7,120 nucleotides of DNA from an uncultured Bacilli bacterium (GTDB taxonomy: Bacteria > Bacillota_I > Bacilli_A > RF39 > UBA660), in contig CAKOJO010000060.1 of the NCBI GenBank assembly GCA_934090595.1, positions 1 to 7,120 on the forward strand, read 5' to 3'. The notes below the pieces were generated by a model, which saw only the letters and a program-made list of their open reading frames with translations, had not been told where the DNA came from and did not search any database. Shown here piece by piece: positions 6,271 through 7,120 of this stretch. How positions within the stretch are numbered: position 1 is the first letter of the stretch; every line of letters starts with the position of its first letter. A program made the translations under genes and the position numbers.

Positions 6271-6734
6271 TATAATATTTCGTGTAATTTATCAATTATT
6301 TTGTTTATTACAACGATTTTATTTTCTTTACGTGAACTTTTATCTACTTTTATTTCGAGATCATGGTATATATTATTGTCTTTATCATAAATAGATACGA
6401 ATACTACATTGTCTTCTCCATATGGGTTATCTAGATCTACTTTATTTAGTTTTCCTGTTATGCCTACTCCATAGTTAGAATTAGTAAAATTACTGATAGA
6501 TAAGGCCATACTGTGTGCTGTTTCTATGCTATAGACTGTGTATTTATTTATTATTTCTTCTTTAACACCCATTTTTATTTTGTATTCATTACTATAGGTG
6601 ACTGCTGAAAACTTTAGTACTTTAGAGGCATCTTCACAACTAGTTATTTCATTAGCAAGTCCTCCCCCAGTACAAGACTCCATAGTGGATATTGTTTTAT
6701 TATTTAAAATTAGTTTATCAATTATTTGTCTCAT
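6270..6734 (-). CDS. CinA C-terminal domain / PncC-like nicotinamide-nucleotide amidase
   Basis: The family hydrolyses NMN to nicotinic acid mononucleotide and ammonia, returning the by-product of NAD+-dependent ligation to NAD synthesis. The 154-aa protein is a stand-alone domain without the N-terminal MoCF-like part of full CinA. Visible motifs are MESCTGGGLA (18-27) with the conserved Ser20, the VTYSNEYK stretch (45-52) with Tyr47 and Lys52, VYSIETAHSMA (67-77) in place of the usual 'GAVSxxxAxxMA', and GITGK (91-95). The family's 'TGIAGPxGG' loop is replaced from residue 95 by KLNKVDLDNPYGED, so activity or substrate may differ. I therefore give no gene symbol. The start at 6734 is supported by GGAAGTGAT 6 nt upstream. 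It is first in the operon with polA and mutM, ending 9 nt before polA. Any role in competence is not indicated here. Confidence 0.85.
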   Translation of the reverse strand: MRQIIDKLILNNKTISTMESCTGGGLANEITSCEDASKVLKFSAVTYSNEYKIKMGVKEEIINKYTVYSIETAHSMALSISNFTNSNYGVGITGKLNKVDLDNPYGEDNVVFVSIYDKDNNIYHDLEIKVDKSSRKENKIVVINKIIDKLHEIL

Positions 6735-6756
6735 TTTTTTATCACTTCCATAAATA

Positions 6757-6785
6757 ATTATATCATAAAAAAACTAATAAGTAAT
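6757..6785 (-). promoter_or_regulatory. Extended -10 promoter for the pncC-like, polA, mutM operon
   Basis: On the minus strand TGATATAAT gives a perfect -10 (6762-6757) with the TG of an extended -10 element. Seventeen bases upstream is ATTACT (6785-6780), only 3 of 6 to consensus, so the extended -10 probably matters. The expected start near 6750 is at the first base of the GGAAGTGAT ribosome-binding site. The -35 region lies inside the hairpin of the upstream gene's terminator. Confidence 0.6.
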
Positions 6786-6800
6786 TAAACTTACTAGTTT
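6766..6800 (-). terminator. Intrinsic terminator of the upstream secreted-protein gene
   Basis: On the minus strand AAACTAGTAAGT (6800-6789) pairs with ACTTATTAGTTT (6782-6771) in a 12-bp stem with one G-T pair and the loop TTAATT. The arm runs into further T, giving seven in a row (6773-6767). It begins about 43 nt after the stop codon of the gene at the right edge. The stem is AT-rich, so efficiency is uncertain, but length and T-run fit well. On the plus strand there is no comparable T-run beyond the stem. Confidence 0.65.
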
Positions 6801-6842
6801 ATATTAGATATTTCTGTTATATTAGCCTATTGTTAAATTGTT

Positions 6843-7120
6843 TTATAAACTTAGTTGATATGGATCTGAACTTGTACCTGTTCCCAATGATATTTTTACG
6901 TTTGATGATAAAGTTAGAACTGGGTATACATTGTATTGGCCAAGTCCTGTTGATTCACCAGAATAAACACTTCCAGTACTTAATATAGCAAATGCATTTG
7001 AACTACCATAAAAAGTAGTATCTTGCGTAAGTAACCATGTGGCTTCACTTTTATCTAACCAGTTATTTGTTGTTTTACAATCTGTAGAACTAGAATATCC
7101 ATATAAATTACTTGTACAAT
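6843..7120 (-). CDS. C-terminal part of a secreted, pseudopilin-like or surface protein (5' end outside window)
   Basis: The minus strand is open from the right edge to TAA at 6845-6843, giving 91 visible residues. They contain NNWLDKSEATWLLT (18-31), an FAILSTGSV stretch (43-51), and the ending YPVLTLSSNVKISLG (65-79) then GTGTSSDPYQLSL. A 'WL...P V L x L x S x V K I ... G x G T S x x P Y x L' ending is a recurring C-terminal module in uncultured low-GC Firmicutes, often on proteins with a prepilin-type N-terminus; I am recalling this pattern, not a search result. The Ser/Thr/Asn/Gly richness fits an exported beta-rich domain. Two cysteines (1 and 14 of the visible part) could form a disulfide. 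The N-terminus, which would show a signal or prepilin leader, is not in the window. The gene is terminated by the hairpin at 6766-6800 and looks transcriptionally independent of the repair operon. Confidence 0.7.
   Translation of the reverse strand, partial: CTSNLYGYSSSTDCKTTNNWLDKSEATWLLTQDTTFYGSSNAFAILSTGSVYSGESTGLGQYNVYPVLTLSSNVKISLGTGTSSDPYQLSL

Noticed and set aside
378..6734. A competence locus (cinA-like gene plus pilin)
   Set aside because: There is no recA, dprA, comEA/EC or comG ATPase, and the cinA-like gene lacks the N-terminal CinA domain; the two genes are in separate transcripts and the link is by name only.
6799..6825. Nine-base direct repeat ttatattag (6799-6807 and 6817-6825) as an operator
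   Set aside because: The bases are all but entirely A/T in an AT-rich intergenic region, lie upstream of the promoter on the far side of the terminator, and show no dyad symmetry; chance is sufficient.
1..7120. CRISPR array, tRNA, rRNA or riboswitch
   Set aside because: No regularly spaced repeats, tRNA cloverleaf or long structured leaders were seen; the longest gap between genes is about 140 nt and is accounted for by terminators and relic sequence.

Overview
The window is strongly AT-rich. Every intact gene lies on the minus strand; the only plus-strand coding sequence is a short transposase tail at the left edge. The low-GC composition, the Gram-positive style of the proteins (LigA, Fpg, a proofreading-dead Pol I), the AGGTGAT/GGAGG ribosome-binding sites and the pseudopilin-like surface proteins suggest a low-GC Firmicute, probably an uncultured gut-type Bacilli lineage. 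That placement is inference. Trp is encoded by TGG where I checked and the frames stay open under the standard bacterial code, so this is not a TGA=Trp Mollicute.

Layout from left to right: (1) 1-70 is the right end of an IS3-family element, with the last 12 codons of its transposase and its terminal repeat. (2) 80-238 is a start-less remnant resembling the C-terminus of Rpn/PD-(D/E)XK transposase-like proteins. (3) 254-283 is a hairpin with T-runs on both strands, a bidirectional terminator separating this debris from the genes to the right. (4) 378-2793 is a two-gene minus-strand unit, ligA then a prepilin-like protein overlapping it by 8 nt, with its own promoter at 2811-2839. (5) 2881-6734 is a three-gene minus-strand operon, pncC-like gene, then polA, then mutM, with promoter 6757-6785 and terminator 2851-2880. 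(6) 6766-6800 is the terminator of the next gene upstream, and 6843-7120 is the 3' end of that gene, which encodes a secreted or pseudopilin-like protein.

Functionally the core is a base-excision-repair set. MutM removes oxidised purines and nicks the strand, Pol I fills the gap and removes the flap, and LigA seals the nick using NAD+. LigA releases NMN, and the first gene of the operon belongs to the family that deamidates NMN for NAD recycling, which gives a metabolic reason for the grouping. The unexpected members are the pilin-like gene coupled to ligA and a second surface-type gene at the other flank.

I do not see a clearly new defence or mobile system. The most unusual points are the pilin-ligA coupling, the divergent PncC active-site region, and two terminator/promoter junctions so compact that transcripts should start almost on the Shine-Dalgarno sequence.
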